64,000 nucleotides of DNA from Volvox africanus (taxonomy: Eukaryota; Chlorophyta; Chlorophyceae; Chlamydomonadales; Volvocaceae): contig BSDZ01000091.1 of assembly GCA_030268105.1 (NCBI GenBank), forward strand, positions 124,001 to 188,000. Reading direction: 5' to 3'. Every line of letters starts with the position of its first letter. Position 1 is the first letter of the stretch. This document shows, one piece after another, positions 40,931 through 55,438 of this stretch. The position numbers were made by a program, and so were the translations under genes. The notes below the pieces were generated by a model that saw only the letters and a list, made by a program, of their open reading frames with translations, was not told the origin of the DNA and did no database searches.

Positions 40931-43900
40931 GTGGCGAATGTGGCGCTGATGGTGCTGATGGCGGTGTTGGCGGTTGTGGCGGTGATGACTTTGACTGCGT
41001 TGGTGGCGTTGGCCGCCTTGGTGGCGGTGGTAGCGGTGGCGTTGGTGGCATTGGTGGCTTTGGTGTCGTTGATAGCGTTGATGGCGTTGGTGGCGTTGGT
41101 AGGGGCGTTGGTGGAGGCGTTAGTGGTGGCGTGACGGTTTGTAGGGAACGTGGCGCTGGTGGTGCTGATGGCGGTGTCGGTGGTTGCGGCGGTGGTGGCT
41201 TTGACTGCGTTGGTGGCGTTGGCGGCGTTAGTGGCTTTGGTGGCTTTGGTGTCGTTGGTGGCTTTGGTGGGGTTGGTGGCGTTGGTGGAGGCGTTGGTGG
41301 AGGCGCTGGTGGCGTTAGTGGCGTTGGTGGCTTTAGTGGCGTTGGTGGCGGTGTTGGTGGTGGTGGCGGCTGTGGCGGTGGTAGCGGTGGTGGCGGCGGT
41401 GCTCGCGGCGATGTCGGTGATGGCGTTAATGGTGTTGATGGCGTTGATGGCGGTGTTGGTGGTGGCGGCGTTGGTGGCGCTGGTGGCGTTGGTGTTGGCG
41501 TGACGGTTTGTGGCGAACGTGGCGCTGATGGTGCTGATGGCGGTGTTCGCGGTTGTGGTGGTGATGACTTTGACTGCGTTGGTGGCGTTGGCCGCGTTGG
41601 TGGCGGTGGTAGCGGTGGCGTTGGTGGCATTGGTGGCTTTGGTGTCGTTGATAGCGTTAATGGCGTTGGCGGCGTTGGTTGCGTTGGTGGCGGTGTTGGT
41701 GGTGGTGGCGGCGGGGGTGTCGGCGATGTCAGTGATGGCGGACGTGGCGGACGTGGCGGTGGTGGCGATGGTGGCAGTGGTGACGTTGATGTCGGTGATG
41801 GCGGAAGTGGTTTTGGTGGCGGACGTGGCGTTGGTGGCGTTGGTGGAGGCGTTGGTGGCGTTGGTGGCGGTAGTGGCGTTGGTGGTGGCGTTACAGTTTG
41901 TTGCGAACGTGGTGCTGATGGCGCTGATGGTGCTGATGGCGGTGTCGGCGTTTGTGGCGTTGGTATGGTTGGTGGCGGTAATGGCGTTTGTGGCTTTGAC
42001 GGCGTTGGTGGTGTTGGTGGGGTTAGTGGCGTTGGTGGAGGCGTTGGTGGAGGCGTTGGTGGCGTTAGTGGCGTTGGTGGCGGTGTTGGTGGTGGTGGTG
42101 GTGTTGGTGGTGGTGGCGGCTGTGGCGGTGGTAGCGGTGGTGGCGGCGGTGCTCGCGGCGATGTCGGTGAAGGCGTTGGTGGCGTTGATGGCGTTGATGG
42201 CGGTGTTGGTGGTGATGGCGTTGGTGGCGCTGGTGGCGTTGGTGGAGGCGTTGGTAGCGTTGGTGGCGTTGGTGGTGGCGTTGGTGGTGGCGTGACGGTT
42301 TGTGGGGAACGTGGCGCTGGTGGTGCTAATGGCTGTGTCGGCGGTTGCGGCGGTGGTGGCTTTGACTGCGTTGGTGGCGTTGGTGGCGTTGGCGTTGGTG
42401 GCGTTGGCGGCTTTGGTTGCGTTGGTGGCGGTGTTGGTGGTGGTGGCGGCGGCGGTGGCGGCGATGTCAGTGATGGCGGACGTGGCGGACGTGGCGGCGG
42501 TGGCGATGGTGGCAGTGGTGACGTTGATGTCGGTGATGGCGGAAGTGGTTTTGGTGGCGGACGTGGCGTTGGTGGCGTTGGTGGAGGCGTTGGTGGCGTT
42601 GATGGAGGCGTTGGTGGCGTTGGTGGCGGTGTTGGTGGTGGTGCCGGTGTTGGTGGTGGTGGCGGCTGTGGCGGTGGTAGCGGTGGTGGTGGCGGTGCTC
42701 GCGGCGATGTCGGTGAAGGCGTTGGTGGCGTTGATGGCGTTGATGGCGGTGTTGGTGGTGGTGGCGTTGGTGGCGCTGGTGGCGTTGGTGGAGGCGTTGG
42801 TGGCGTTGGTGGCGTTGGTGGTGGCGTTGGTGGTGGCGTGACGGTTTGTGGGGAACGTGGCGCTGGTGGTGCTAATGGCTGTGTCGGCGGTTGCGGCGGT
42901 GGTGGCTTTGACTGTGTTGGTGGCGTTGGTGGCGTTGGCGTTGGTGGCGTTGGCGGCGTTGGTTGCGTTGGTGGCGGTGTTGGTGGTGGTGGCGGCGGCG
43001 GTGGCGGCGATGTCAGTGATGGCGGACGTGGCGGACGTGGCGGTGGTGGCGATGGTGGCAGTGGTGACGTTGATGTCGGTGATGGCGGAAGTGGTTTTGG
43101 TGGCGGACGTGGCGTTGGTGGCTTTGGTGGAGGCGTTGGTGGCGTTGGTGGCGGTAGTGGCGTTGGTGGTGGCGTTACGGTTTGTGGCGAACGTGGTGCT
43201 GATGGCGCTGATGGTGCTGATGGCGGTGTCGGCGTTTGTGGCGTTGGTGAGGTTGGTGGCGGTAGTGGCGTTTGTGGCTTTGACGGCGTTGGTGGCGTTG
43301 GTGGGGTTGGTGGCGTTGGTGGAGGCGTTGGTGGAGGCGTTGGTGGCGTTAGTGGCGTTGGTGGCGTTAGTGGCGGTGGTAGCGGTGGTGGTGGCGGCTG
43401 TGGCGGTGGTAGCGGTGGTGGCAGCGGTGCTCGGGGCGATGTCGGTGATGGCGTTGGTGGCGTTGATGGCGTTGATGGCGGTGTTGGTGGTGGTGGCGTT
43501 GGTGGCGCTGGTGGCGTTGGTGGTGGCGTGACGGTTTGTGGGGAACATGGCGCTGGTGGTGCAGATGGCGGTGTCGGCGGTTGCGGCGGTGGTGGCTTTG
43601 ACTGCGTTGGTGGCGTTGGTGGCGTTGGCGTTGGTGGCGTTGGCCGCGTTGGTTGCGTTGATGGCGGTGTTGGTGGTGGTGGCGGCGGCGGTGGTGGCGA
43701 TGTCAGTGATGGCGGACGTGTCGGACGTGGCGGTGGTGGCGATGGTGGCAGTGGTGACGTTGATGTCGGTGATGGCGGAAGTGGTTTTGCTGGCGGACGT
43801 GGCGTTGGTGGCGTTGGTGGAGGCGTTGGTGGCGTTGGTGGCGTTGGTGGCGTTGGTGGCGTTAGTGGCGTTGGTGGCGGTGTTGGTGGTGGTGGCGGTG

Positions 43901-46900
43901 TTGGTGGTGGTGGCGGCTGTGGCGGTGGTAGCTGTGGTGGCGGCGATGCTCGCGGCGATGTCGGTGATGGCGTTGGTGGCGTTGATGGCGTTGATGGCGG
44001 TGTTGGTGGTGGTGGCGTTGGTGGCGCTGGTGGAGGCGTTGGTGGAGGCGTTGGTGGCGATAGTGGCGCTGGTGGCGTTAGTGGCGTTGGTCGCGGTGTT
44101 GGTGGTGGTGGCGGTGTTGGTGGTGGTGGCGTTGGTGGCGTGGATGGAGGCGTTGGTTGCGTTGGTGGCGTTGGTGGCGGTGTTGGTGGTGGTGGCGGCT
44201 GTGGCTGTGGTGGCGGTGATGGCGGCGTTGGTGGCGGCGATGTCAGTGATGGCGGACGTGGCTTTGGTGGCGGACGTGGCTTTGGTGGCGTTGGTGGCGT
44301 GGCTGGAGGCGTTGGTGGCAATGGTGGCGTTGGTGGCGTTGATGGAGGCGTTGGTGGTGTTGATGGAGGCGTTGGTGGTGTTAATGGAGGCGTTGGTGGC
44401 GTTGGTGGCGGTGTTGGTGGTGGTGGCGGTGTTGGTGGTGGTGGCTGCTGTGGCGGTGGTAGCGGTGGTGGCGGCGGTGCTCGCGGCGAGGTTGGTGATG
44501 GCGTTGGTGGCGTTGGTGGCGTTGATGGCGTTGGTGGCGTTGGTGGTGCTGGTGGCGTTGGTGGAGGCGTTGGTGGCGGTAGTGGCGTTGGTGTTGGCGT
44601 GACGGTTTGTGGCGAATGTGGCGCTGATGGTGCTGATGGCGGTGTTGGCGGTTGTGGCGGTGATGACTTTGACTGCGTTGGTGGCGTTGGCCGCCTTGGT
44701 GGCGGTGGTAGCGGTGGCGTTGGTGGCATTGGTGGCTTTGGTGTCGTTGATAGCGTTAATGGCGTTGGTGGCGTTGGTAGGGGCGTTGGTGGAGGCGTTA
44801 GTGGTGGCGTGACGGTTTGTAGGGAACGTGGCGCTGGTGGTGCTGATGGCGGTGTCGGTGGTTGCGGCGGTGGTGGCTTTGACTGCGTTGGTGGCGTTGG
44901 CGGCGTTAGTGGCTTTGGTGGCTTTGGTGTCGTTGGTGGCTTTGGTGGGGTTGGTGGCGTTGGTGGAGGCGTTGGTGGAGGCGCTGGTGGCGTTAGTGGC
45001 GTTGGTGGCTTTAGTGGCGTTGGTGGCGGTGTTGGTGGTGGTGGCGGCTGTGGCGGTGGTAGCGGTGGTGGCGGCGGTGCTCGCGGCGATGTCGGTGATG
45101 GCGTTAATGGTGTTGATGGCGTTGATGGCGGTGTTGGTGGTGGCGGCGTTGGTGGCGCTGGTGGCGTTGGTGTTGGCGTGACGGTTTGTGGCGAACGTGG
45201 CGCTGATGGTGCTGATGGCGGTGTTCGCGGTTGTGGTGGTGATGACTTTGACTGCGTTGGTGGCGTTGGCCGCGTTGGTGGCGGTGGTAGCGGTGGCGTT
45301 GGTGGCATTGGTGGCTTTGGTGTCGTTGATAGCGTTAATGGCGTTGGCGGCGTTGGTTGCGTTGGTGGCGGTGTTGGTGGTGGTGGCGGCGGGGGTGTCG
45401 GCGATGTCAGTGATGGCGGACGTGGCGGACGTGGCGGTGGTGGCGATGGTGGCAGTGGTGACGTTGATGTCGGTGATGGCGGAAGTGGTTTTGGTGGCGG
45501 ACGTGGCGTTGGTGGCGTTGGTGGAGGCGTTGGTGGCGTTGGTGGCGGTAGTGGCGTTGGTGGTGGCGTTACAGTTTGTGGCGAACGTGGTGCTGATGGC
45601 GCTGATGGTGCTGATGGCGGTGTCGGCGTTTGTGGCGTTGGTGAGGTTGGTGGCGGTAGTGGCGTTTGTGGCTTTGACGGCGTTGGTGGCGTTGGTGGGG
45701 TTGGTGGCGTTGGTGGAGGCGTTGGTGGAGGCGTTGGTGGCGTTAGTGGCGTTGGTGGCGTTAGTGGCGGTGGTAGCGGTGGTGGTGGCGGCTGTGGCGG
45801 TGGTAGCGGTGGTGGCAGCGGTGCTCGGGGCGATGTCGGTGATGGCGTTGGTGGCGTTGATGGCGTTGATGGCGGTGTTGGTGGTGGTGGCGTTGGTGGC
45901 GCTGGTGGCGTTGGTGGTGGCGTGACGGTTTGTGGGGAACATGGCGCTGGTGGTGCAGATGGCGGTGTCGGCGGTTGCGGCGGTGGTGGCTTTGACTGCG
46001 TTGGTGGCGTTGGTGGCGTTGGCGTTGGTGGCGTTGGCCGCGTTGGTTGCGTTGATGGCGGTGTTAGTGGTGGTGGCGGCGGCGGTGGTGGCGATGTCAG
46101 TGATGGCGGACGTGTCGGACGTGGCGGTGGTGGCGATGGTGGCAGTGGTGACGTTGATGTCGGTGATGGCGGAAGTGGTTTTGCTGGCGGACGTGGCGTT
46201 GGTGGCGTTGGTGGAGGCGTTGGTGGCGTTGGTGGCGTTGGTGGCGTTGGTGGCGTTAGTGGCGTTGGTGGCGGTGTTGGTGGTGGTGGCGGTGTTGGTG
46301 GTGGTGGCGGCTGTGGCGGTGGTAGCTGTGGTGGCGGCGATGCTCGCGGCGATGTCGGTGATGGCGTTGGTGGCGTTGATGGCGTTGATGGCGGTGTTGG
46401 TGGTGGTGGCGTTGGTGGCGCTGGTGGAGGCGTTGGTGGAGGCGTTGGTGGCGATAGTGGCGCTGGTGGCGTTAGTGGCGTTGGTCGCGGTGTTGGTGGT
46501 GGTGGCGGTGTTGGTGGTGGTGGCGTTGGTGGCGTGGATGGAGGCGTTGGTTGCGTTGGTGGCGTTGGTGGCGGTGTTGGTGGTGGTGGCGGCTGTGGCT
46601 GTGGTGGCGGTGATGGCGGCGTTGGTGGCGGCGATGTCAGTGATGGCGGACGTGGCTTTGGTGGCGGACGTGGCTTTGGTGGCGTTGGTGGCGTGGCTGG
46701 AGGCGTTGGTGGCAATGGTGGCGTTGGTGGCGTTGATGGAGGCGTTGGTGGTGTTGATGGAGGCGTTGGTGGTGTTAATGGAGGCGTTGGTGGCGTTGGT
46801 GGCGGTGTTGGTGGTGGTGGCGGTGTTGGTGGTGGTGGCTGCTGTGGCGGTGGGAGCGGTGGTGGCGGCGGTGCTCGCGGCGAGGTTGGTGATGGCGTTG

Positions 46901-46996
46901 GTGGCGTTGGTGGCGTTGATGGCGTTGGTGGCGTTGGTGGTGCTGGTGGCGTTGGTGGAGGCGTTGGTGGCGGTAGTGGCGTTGGTGTTGGCGTGA
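40931..46996 (+). repeat. Higher-order repeat, 3678-bp period (first block)
   Basis: Landmarks at 40931, 41150 and 41510 recur at 44609, 44828 and 45188, each 3678 bp on. Confidence 0.87.
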
Positions 46997-47002
46997 CGGT
47001 TT

Positions 47003-50000
47003 GTGGCGAATGTGGCGCTGATGGTGCTGATGGCGGTGTTGGCGGTTGTGGCGGTGATGACTTTGACTGCGTTGGTGGCGTTGGCCGCCTTGGTGGCGGT
47101 GGTAGCGGTGGCGTTGGTGGCATTGGTGGCTTTGGTGTCGTTGATAGCGTTAATGGCGTTGGTGGCGTTGGTAGGGGCGTTGGTGGAGGCGTTAGTGGTG
47201 GCGTGACGGTTTGTAGGGAACGTGGCGCTGGTGGTGCTGATGGCGGTGTCGGTGGTTGCGGCGGTGGTGGCTTTGACTGCGTTGGTGGCGTTGGCGGCGT
47301 TAGTGGCTTTGGTGGCTTTGGTGTCGTTGGTGGCTTTGGTGGGGTTGGTGGCGTTGGTGGAGGCGTTGGTGGAGGCGTTGGTGGCGTTAGTGGCGTTGGT
47401 GGCTTTAGTGGCGTTGGTGGCGGTGTTGGTGGTGGTGGCGGCTGTGGCGGTGGTAGCGGTGGTGGCGGCGGTGCTCGCGGCGATGTCGGTGATGGCGTTG
47501 GTGGCGTTGATGGCGTTGATGGCGGTGTTGGTGTTGGTTGCGTTGGTGGCGCTGGTGGCGTTGGTGGAGGCGTTGGTGGCGTTGGTGGCGTTGGTGGTGG
47601 CGTTGGTGGTGGCGTGACGGTTTGTGGGGAACGTGGCGCTGGTGGTGCTAATGGCGGTGTCGGCGGTTGCGGCGGTGGTGGCTTTGACTGCGTTGGTGGC
47701 GTTGGTGGCGTTGGCGTTGGTGGCGTTGGTGGCGTTAGTGGCGTTGGTGGCGGTGTTGGTGGTGGTGGCGGTGTTGGTGGTGGTGGCGGCTGTGGCGGTG
47801 GTAGCTGTGGTGGCGGCGGTGCTCGCGGCGATGTCGGTGATGGCGTTGGTGGTGTTGATGGCGTTGATGGCGGTGTTGGTGATGGTGGCGTTGGTGGCGC
47901 TGGTGGAGGCGTTGGTGGAGGCGTTGGTCGCGATAGTGGCGCTGGTGGCGTTAGTGGCGTTGGTCGCGGTGTTGGTGGTGGTGGCGGTGTTGGTGGTGGT
48001 GGCGGCTGTGGCGGTGGTAGCGGTGGTGGCGGCGGTGCTCGCGGCGATGTCGGTGATGGCGTTAATGGTGTTGATGGCGTTGATGGCGGTGTTGGTGGTG
48101 GCGGCGTTGGTGGCGCTGGTGGCGTTGGTGTTGGCGTGACGGTTTGTGGCGAACGTGGCGCTGATGGTGCTGATGGCGGTGTTCGCGGTTGTGGTGGTGA
48201 TGACTTTGACTGCGTAAGTGGCGTTGGCCGCGTTGGTGGCGGTGGTAGCGGTGGCGTTGGTGGCATTGGTGGCTTTGGTGTCGTTGATAGCGTTGATGGC
48301 GTTGGTGGCGTTGGTAGGGGCGTTGGTGGAGGCGTTGGTGGTGGCGTGACGGTTTGTGGGGAACGTGGCGCTGGTGGCGTTGGCGTTGGTGGCGTTGGCG
48401 GCGTTGGTTGCGTTGGTGGCGGTGTTGGTGGTGGTGGCGGCGGCGGTGGTGGCGATGTCAGTGATGGCGGACGTGTCGGACGTGGCGGTGGTGGCGATGG
48501 TGGCAGTGGTGACGTTGATGTCGGTGATCGCGGAAGTGGTTTTGCTGGCGGACGTGGCGTTGGTGGCGTTGGTGGAGGCGTTGGTGGCGTTGGTGGCGTT
48601 GGTGGCGTTGGTGGCGTTAGTGGCATTGGTGGCGGTGTTGGTGGTGGTGGCGGTGTTGGTGGTGGTGGCGGCTGTGGCGGTGGTAGCTGTGGTGGCGGCG
48701 ATGCTCGCGGCGATGTCGGTGATGGCGTTGGTGGCGTTGATGGCGTTGATGGCGGTGTTGGTGGTGGTGGCGTTGGTGGCGCTGGTGGAGGCGTTGGTGG
48801 AGGCGTTGGTGGCGATAGTGGCACTGGTGGCGTTAGTGGCGTTGGTCGCGGTGTTGGTGGTGGTGGCGGTGTTGGTGGTGGTGGCGTTGGTGGCGTGGAT
48901 GGAGGCGTTGGTTGCGTTGGTGGCGTTGGTGGCGGTGTTGGTGGTGGTGGCGGCTGTGGCTGTGGTGGCGGTGATGGCGGCGTTGGTGGCGGCGATGTCA
49001 GTGATGGCGGACGTGGCTTTGGTGGCGGACGTGGCTTTGGTGGCGTTGGTGGCGTGGCTGGAGGCGTTGGTGGCAATGGTGGCGTTGGTGGCGTTGATGG
49101 AGGCGTTGGTGGTGTTGATGGAGGCGTTGGTGGTGTTAATGGAGGCGTTCGTGGCGTTGGTGGCGGTGTTGGTGGTGGTGGCGGTGTTGGTGGTGGTGGC
49201 TGCTGTGGCGGTGGTAGCGGTGGTGGCGGCGGTGCTCGCGGCGAGGTTGGTGATGGCGTTGGTGGCGTTGGTGGCGTTGATGGCGTTGGTGGCGTTGGTG
49301 GTGCTGGTGGCGTTGGTGGAGGCGTTGGTGGCGGTAGTGGCGTTGGTGTTGGCGTGACGGTTTGTGGCGAATGTGGCGCTGATGGTGCTGATGGCGGTGT
49401 TGGCGGTTGTGGCGGTGATGACTTTGACTGCGTTGGTGGCGTTGGCCGCCTTGGTGGCGGTGGTAGCGGTGGCGTTGGTGGCATTGGTGGCTTTGGTGTC
49501 GTTGATAGCGTTAATGGCGTTGGTGGCGTTGGTAGGGGCGTTGGTGGAGGCGTTAGTGGTGGCGTGACGGTTTGTAGGGAACGTGGCGCTGGTGGTGCTG
49601 ATGGCGGTGTCGGTGGTTGCGGCGGTGGTGGCTTTGACTGCGTTGGTGGCGTTGGCGGCGTTAGTGGCTTTGGTGGCTTTGGTGTCGTTGGTGGCTTTGG
49701 TGGGGTTGGTGGCGTTGGTGGAGGCGTTGGTGGAGGCGTTGGTGGCGTTAGTGGCGTTGGTGGCTTTAGTGGCGTTGGTGGCGGTGTTGGTGGTGGTGGC
49801 GGCTGTGGCGGTGGTAGCGGTGGTGGCGGCGGTGCTCGCGGCGATGTCGGTGATGGCGTTGGTGGCGTTGATGGCGTTGATGGCGGTGTTGGTGTTGGTT
49901 GCGTTGGTGGCGCTGGTGGCGTTGGTGGAGGCGTTGGTGGCGTTGGTGGCGTTGGTGGTGGCGTTGGTGGTGGCGTGACGGTTTGTGGGGAACGTGGCGC

Positions 50001-53000
50001 TGGTGGTGCTAATGGCGGTGTCGGCGGTTGCGGCGGTGGTGGCTTTGACTGCGTTGGTGGCGTTGGTGGCGTTGGCGTTGGTGGCGTTGGTGGCGTTAGT
50101 GGCGTTGGTGGCGGTGTTGGTGGTGGTGGCGGTGTTGGTGGTGGTGGCGGCTGTGGCGGTGGTAGCTGTGGTGGCGGCGGTGCTCGCGGCGATGTCGGTG
50201 ATGGCGTTGGTGGTGTTGATGGCGTTGATGGCGGTGTTGGTGATGGTGGCGTTGGTGGCGCTGGTGGAGGCGTTGGTGGAGGCGTTGGTCGCGATAGTGG
50301 CGCTGGTGGCGTTAGTGGCGTTGGTCGCGGTGTTGGTGGTGGTGGCGGTGTTGGTGGTGGTGGCGGCTGTGGCGGTGGTAGCGGTGGTGGCGGCGGTGCT
50401 CGCGGCGATGTCGGTGATGGCGTTAATGGTGTTGATGGCGTTGATGGCGGTGTTGGTGGTGGCGGCGTTGGTGGCGCTGGTGGCGTTGGTGTTGGCGTGA
50501 CGGTTTGTGGCGAACGTGGCGCTGATGGTGCTGATGGCGGTGTTCGCGGTTGTGGTGGTGATGACTTTGACTGCGTAAGTGGCGTTGGCCGCGTTGGTGG
50601 CGGTGGTAGCGGTGGCGTTGGTGGCATTGGTGGCTTTGGTGTCGTTGATAGCGTTGATGGCGTTGGTGGCGTTGGTAGGGGCGTTGGTGGAGGCGTTGGT
50701 GGTGGCGTGACGGTTTGTGGGGAACGTGGCGCTGGTGGCGTTGGCGTTGGTGGCGTTGGCGGCGTTGGTTGCGTTGGTGGCGGTGTTGGTGGTGGTGGCG
50801 GCGGCGGTGGTGGCGATGTCAGTGATGGCGGACGTGTCGGACGTGGCGGTGGTGGCGATGGTGGCAGTGGTGACGTTGATGTCGGTGATCGCGGAAGTGG
50901 TTTTGCTGGCGGACGTGGCGTTGGTGGCGTTGGTGGAGGCGTTGGTGGCGTTGGTGGCGTTGGTGGCGTTGGTGGCGTTAGTGGCATTGGTGGCGGTGTT
51001 GGTGGTGGTGGCGGTGTTGGTGGTGGTGGCGGCTGTGGCGGTGGTAGCTGTGGTGGCGGCGATGCTCGCGGCGATGTCGGTGATGGCGTTGGTGGCGTTG
51101 ATGGCGTTGATGGCGGTGTTGGTGGTGGTGGCGTTGGTGGCGCTGGTGGAGGCGTTGGTGGAGGCGTTGGTGGCGATAGTGGCACTGGTGGCGTTAGTGG
51201 CGTTGGTCGCGGTGTTGGTGGTGGTGGCGGTGTTGGTGGTGGTGGCGTTGGTGGCGTGGATGGAGGCGTTGGTTGCGTTGGTGGCGTTGGTGGCGGTGTT
51301 GGTGGTGGTGGCGGCTGTGGCTGTGGTGGCGGTGATGGCGGCGTTGGTGGCGGCGATGTCAGTGATGGCGGACGTGGCTTTGGTGGCGGACGTGGCTTTG
51401 GTGGCGTTGGTGGCGTGGCTGGAGGCGTTGGTGGCAATGGTGGCGTTGGTGGCGTTGATGGAGGCGTTGGTGGTGTTGATGGAGGCGTTGGTGGTGTTAA
51501 TGGAGGCGTTGGTGGCGTTGGTGGCGGTGTTGGTGGTGGTGGCGGTGTTGGTGGTGGTGGCTGCTGTGGCGGTGGTAGCGGTGGTGGCGGCGGTGCTCGC
51601 GGCGAGGTTGGTGATGGCGTTGGTGGCGTTGGTGGCGTTGATGGCGTTGGTGGCGTTGGTGGTGCTGGTGGCGTTGGTGGAGGCGTTGGTGGCGGTAGTG
51701 GCGTTGGTGTTGGCGTGACGGTTTGTGGCGAATGTGGCGCTGATGGTGCTGATGGCGGTGTTGGCGGTTGTGGCGGTGATGACTTTGACTGCGTTGGTGG
51801 CGTTGGCCGCCTTGGTGGCGGTGGTAGCGGTGGCGTTGGTGGCATTGGTGGCTTTGGTGTCGTTGATAGCGTTAATGGCGTTGGTGGCGTTGGTAGGGGC
51901 GTTGGTGGAGGCGTTAGTGGTGGCGTGACGGTTTGTAGGGAACGTGGCGCTGGTGGTGCTGATGGCGGTGTCGGTGGTTGCGGCGGTGGTGGCTTTGACT
52001 GCGTTGGTGGCGTTGGCGGCGTTAGTGGCTTTGGTGGCTTTGGTGTCGTTGGTGGCTTTGGTGGGGTTGGTGGCGTTGGTGGAGGCGTTGGTGGAGGCGT
52101 TGGTGGCGTTAGTGGCGTTGGTGGCTTTAGTGGCGTTGGTGGCGGTGTTGGTGGTGGTGGCGGCTGTGGCGGTGGTAGCGGTGGTGGCGGCGGTGCTCGC
52201 GGCGATGTCGGTGATGGCGTTGGTGGCGTTGATGGCGTTGATGGCGGTGTTGGTGTTGGTTGCGTTGGTGGCGCTGGTGGCGTTGGTGGAGGCGTTGGTG
52301 GCGTTGGTGGCGTTGGTGGTGGCGTTGGTGGTGGCGTGACGGTTTGTGGGGAACGTGGCGCTGGTGGTGCTAATGGCGGTGTCGGCGGTTGCGGCGGTGG
52401 TGGCTTTGACTGCGTTGGTGGCGTTGGTGGCGTTGGCGTTGGTGGCGTTGGTGGCGTTAGTGGCGTTGGTGGCGGTGTTGGTGGTGGTGGCGGTGTTGGT
52501 GGTGGTGGCGGCTGTGGCGGTGGTAGCTGTGGTGGCGGCGGTGCTCGCGGCGATGTCGGTGATGGCGTTGGTGGTGTTGATGGCGTTGATGGCGGTGTTG
52601 GTGATGGTGGCGTTGGTGGCGCTGGTGGAGGCGTTGGTGGAGGCGTTGGTCGCGATAGTGGCGCTGGTGGCGTTAGTGGCGTTGGTCGCGGTGTTGGTGG
52701 TGGTGGCGGTGTTGGTGGTGGTGGCGGCTGTGGCGGTGGTAGCGGTGGTGGCGGCGGTGCTCGCGGCGATGTCAGTGATGGCGTTAATGGTGTTGATGGC
52801 GTTGATGGCGGTGTTGGTGGTGGCGGCGTTGGTGGCGCTGGTGGCGTTGGTGTTGGCGTGACGGTTTGTGGCGAACGTGGCGCTGATGGTGCTGATGGCG
52901 GTGTTCGCGGTTGTGGTGGTGATGACTTTGACTGCGTAAGTGGCGTTGGCCGCGTTGGTGGCGGTGGTAGCGGTGGCGTTGGTGGCATTGGTGGCTTTGG

Positions 53001-55438
53001 TGTCGTTGATAGCGTTGATGGCGTTGGTGGCGTTGGTAGGGGCGTTGGTGGAGGCGTTGGTGGTGGCGTGACGGTTTGTGGGGAACGTGGCGCTGGTGGC
53101 GTTGGCGTTGGTGGCGTTGGCGGCGTTGGTTGCGTTGGTGGCGGTGTTGGTGGTGGTGGCGGCGGCGGTGGTGGCGATGTCAGTGATGGCGGACGTGTCG
53201 GACGTGGCGGTGGTGGCGATGGTGGCAGTGGTGACGTTGATGTCGGTGATGGCGGAAGTGGTTTTGCTGGCGGACGTGGCGTTGGTGGCGTTGGTGGAGG
53301 CGTTGGTGGCGTTGGTGGCGTTGGTGGCGTTGGTGGCGTTAGTGGCGTTGGTGGCGGTGTTGGTGGTGGTGGCGGTGTTGGTGGTGGTGGCGGCTGTGGC
53401 GGTGGTAGCTGTGGTGGCGGCGATGCTCGCGGCGATGTCGGTGATGGCGTTGGTGGCGTTGATGGCGTTGATGGCGGTGTTGGTGGTGGTGGCGTTGGTG
53501 GCGCTGGTGGAGGCGTTGGTGGAGGCGTTGGTGGCGATAGTGGCGCTGGTGGCGTTAGTGGCGTTGGTCGCGGTGTTGGTGGTGGTGGCGGTGTTGGTGG
53601 TGGTGGCGTTGGTGGCGTGGATGGAGGCGTTGGTTGCGTTGGTGGCGTTGGTGGCGGTGTTGGTGGTGGTGGCGGCTGTGGCTGTGGTGGCGGTGATGGC
53701 GGCGTTGGTGGCGGCGATGTCAGTGATGGCGGACGTGGCTTTGGTGGCGGACGTGGCTTTGGTGGCGTTGGTGGCGTGGCTGGAGGCGTTGGTGGCAATG
53801 GTGGCGTTGGTGGCGTTGATGGAGGCGTTGGTGGTGTTGATGGAGGCGTTGGTGGTGTTAATGGAGGCGTTGGTGGCGTTGGTGGCGGTGTTGGTGGTGG
53901 TGGCGGTGTTGGTGGTGGTGGCTGCTGTGGCGGTGGTAGCGGTGGTGGCGGCGGTGCTCGCGGCGAGGTTGGTGATGGCGTTGGTGGCGTTGGTGGCGTT
54001 GATGGCGTTGGTGGCGTTGGTGGTGCTGGTGGCGTTGGTGGAGGCGTTGGTGGCGGTAGTGGCGTTGGTGTTGGCGTGACGGTTTGTGGCGAATGTGGCG
54101 CTGATGGTGCTGATGGCGGTGTTGGCGGTTGTGGCGGTGATGACTTTGACTGCGTTGGTGGCGTTGGCCGCCTTGGTGGCGGTGGTAGCGGTGGCGTTGG
54201 TGGCATTGGTGGCTTTGGTGTCGTTGATAGCGTTAATGGCGTTGGTGGCGTTGGTAGGGGCGTTGGTGGAGGCGTTAGTGGTGGCGTGACGGTTTGTAGG
54301 GAACGTGGCGCTGGTGGTGCTGATGGCGGTGTCGGTGGTTGCGGCGGTGGTGGCTTTGACTGCGTTGGTGGCGTTGGCGGCGTTAGTGGCTTTGGTGGCT
54401 TTGGTGTCGTTGGTGGCTTTGGTGGGGTTGGTGGCGTTGGTGGAGGCGTTGGTGGAGGCGTTGGTGGCGTTAGTGGCGTTGGTGGCTTTAGTGGCGTTGG
54501 TGGCGGTGTTGGTGGTGGTGGCGGCTGTGGCGGTGGTAGCGGTGGTGGCGGCGGTGCTCGCGGCGATGTCGGTGATGGCGTTGGTGGCGTTGATGGCGTT
54601 GATGGCGGTGTTGGTGTTGGTTGCGTTGGTGGCGCTGGTGGCGTTGGTGGAGGCGTTGGTGGCGTTGGTGGCGTTGGTGGTGGCGTTGGTGGTGGCGTGA
54701 CGGTTTGTGGGGAACGTGGCGCTGGTGGTGCTAATGGCGGTGTCGGCGGTTGCGGCGGTGGTGGCTTTGACTGCGTTGGTGGCGTTGGTGGCGTTGGCGT
54801 TGGTGGCGTTGGTGGCGTTAGTGGCGTTGGTGGCGGTGTTGGTGGTGGTGGCGGTGTTGGTGGTGGTGGCGGCTGTGGCGGTGGTAGCTGTGGTGGCGGC
54901 GGTGCTCGCGGCGATGTCGGTGATGGCGTTGGTGGTGTTGATGGCGTTGATGGCGGTGTTGGTGATGGTGGCGTTGGTGGCGCTGGTGGAGGCGTTGGTG
55001 GAGGCGTTGGTCGCGATAGTGGCGCTGGTGGCGTTAGTGGCGTTGGTCGCGGTGTTGGTGGTGGTGGCGGTGTTGGTGGTGGTGGCGGCTGTGGCGGTGG
55101 TAGCGGTGGTGGCGGCGGTGCTCGCGGCGATGTCGGTGATGGCGTTAATGGTGTTGATGGCGTTGATGGCGGTGTTGGTGGTGGCGGCGTTGGTGGCGCT
55201 GGTGGCGTTGGTGTTGGCGTGACGGTTTGTGGCGAACGTGGCGCTGATGGTGCTGATGGCGGTGTTCGCGGTTGTGGTGGTGATGACTTTGACTGCGTAA
55301 GTGGCGTTGGCCGCGTTGGTGGCGGTGGTAGCGGTGGCGTTGGTGGCATTGGTGGCTTTGGTGTCGTTGATAGCGTTGATGGCGTTGGTGGCGTTGGTAG
55401 GGGCGTTGGTGGAGGCGTTGGTGGTGGCGTGACGGTTT
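47003..55438 (+). repeat. Higher-order repeat, 2361-bp period, more than three copies
   Basis: Landmarks at 47003, 49364, 51725 and 54086 are exactly 2361 bp apart, and so are 48356, 50717, 53078 and 55439. Copies differ by very few bases (for example GATCGCGG at about 48527 and 50888 but GATGGCGG at about 53249). Confidence 0.92.
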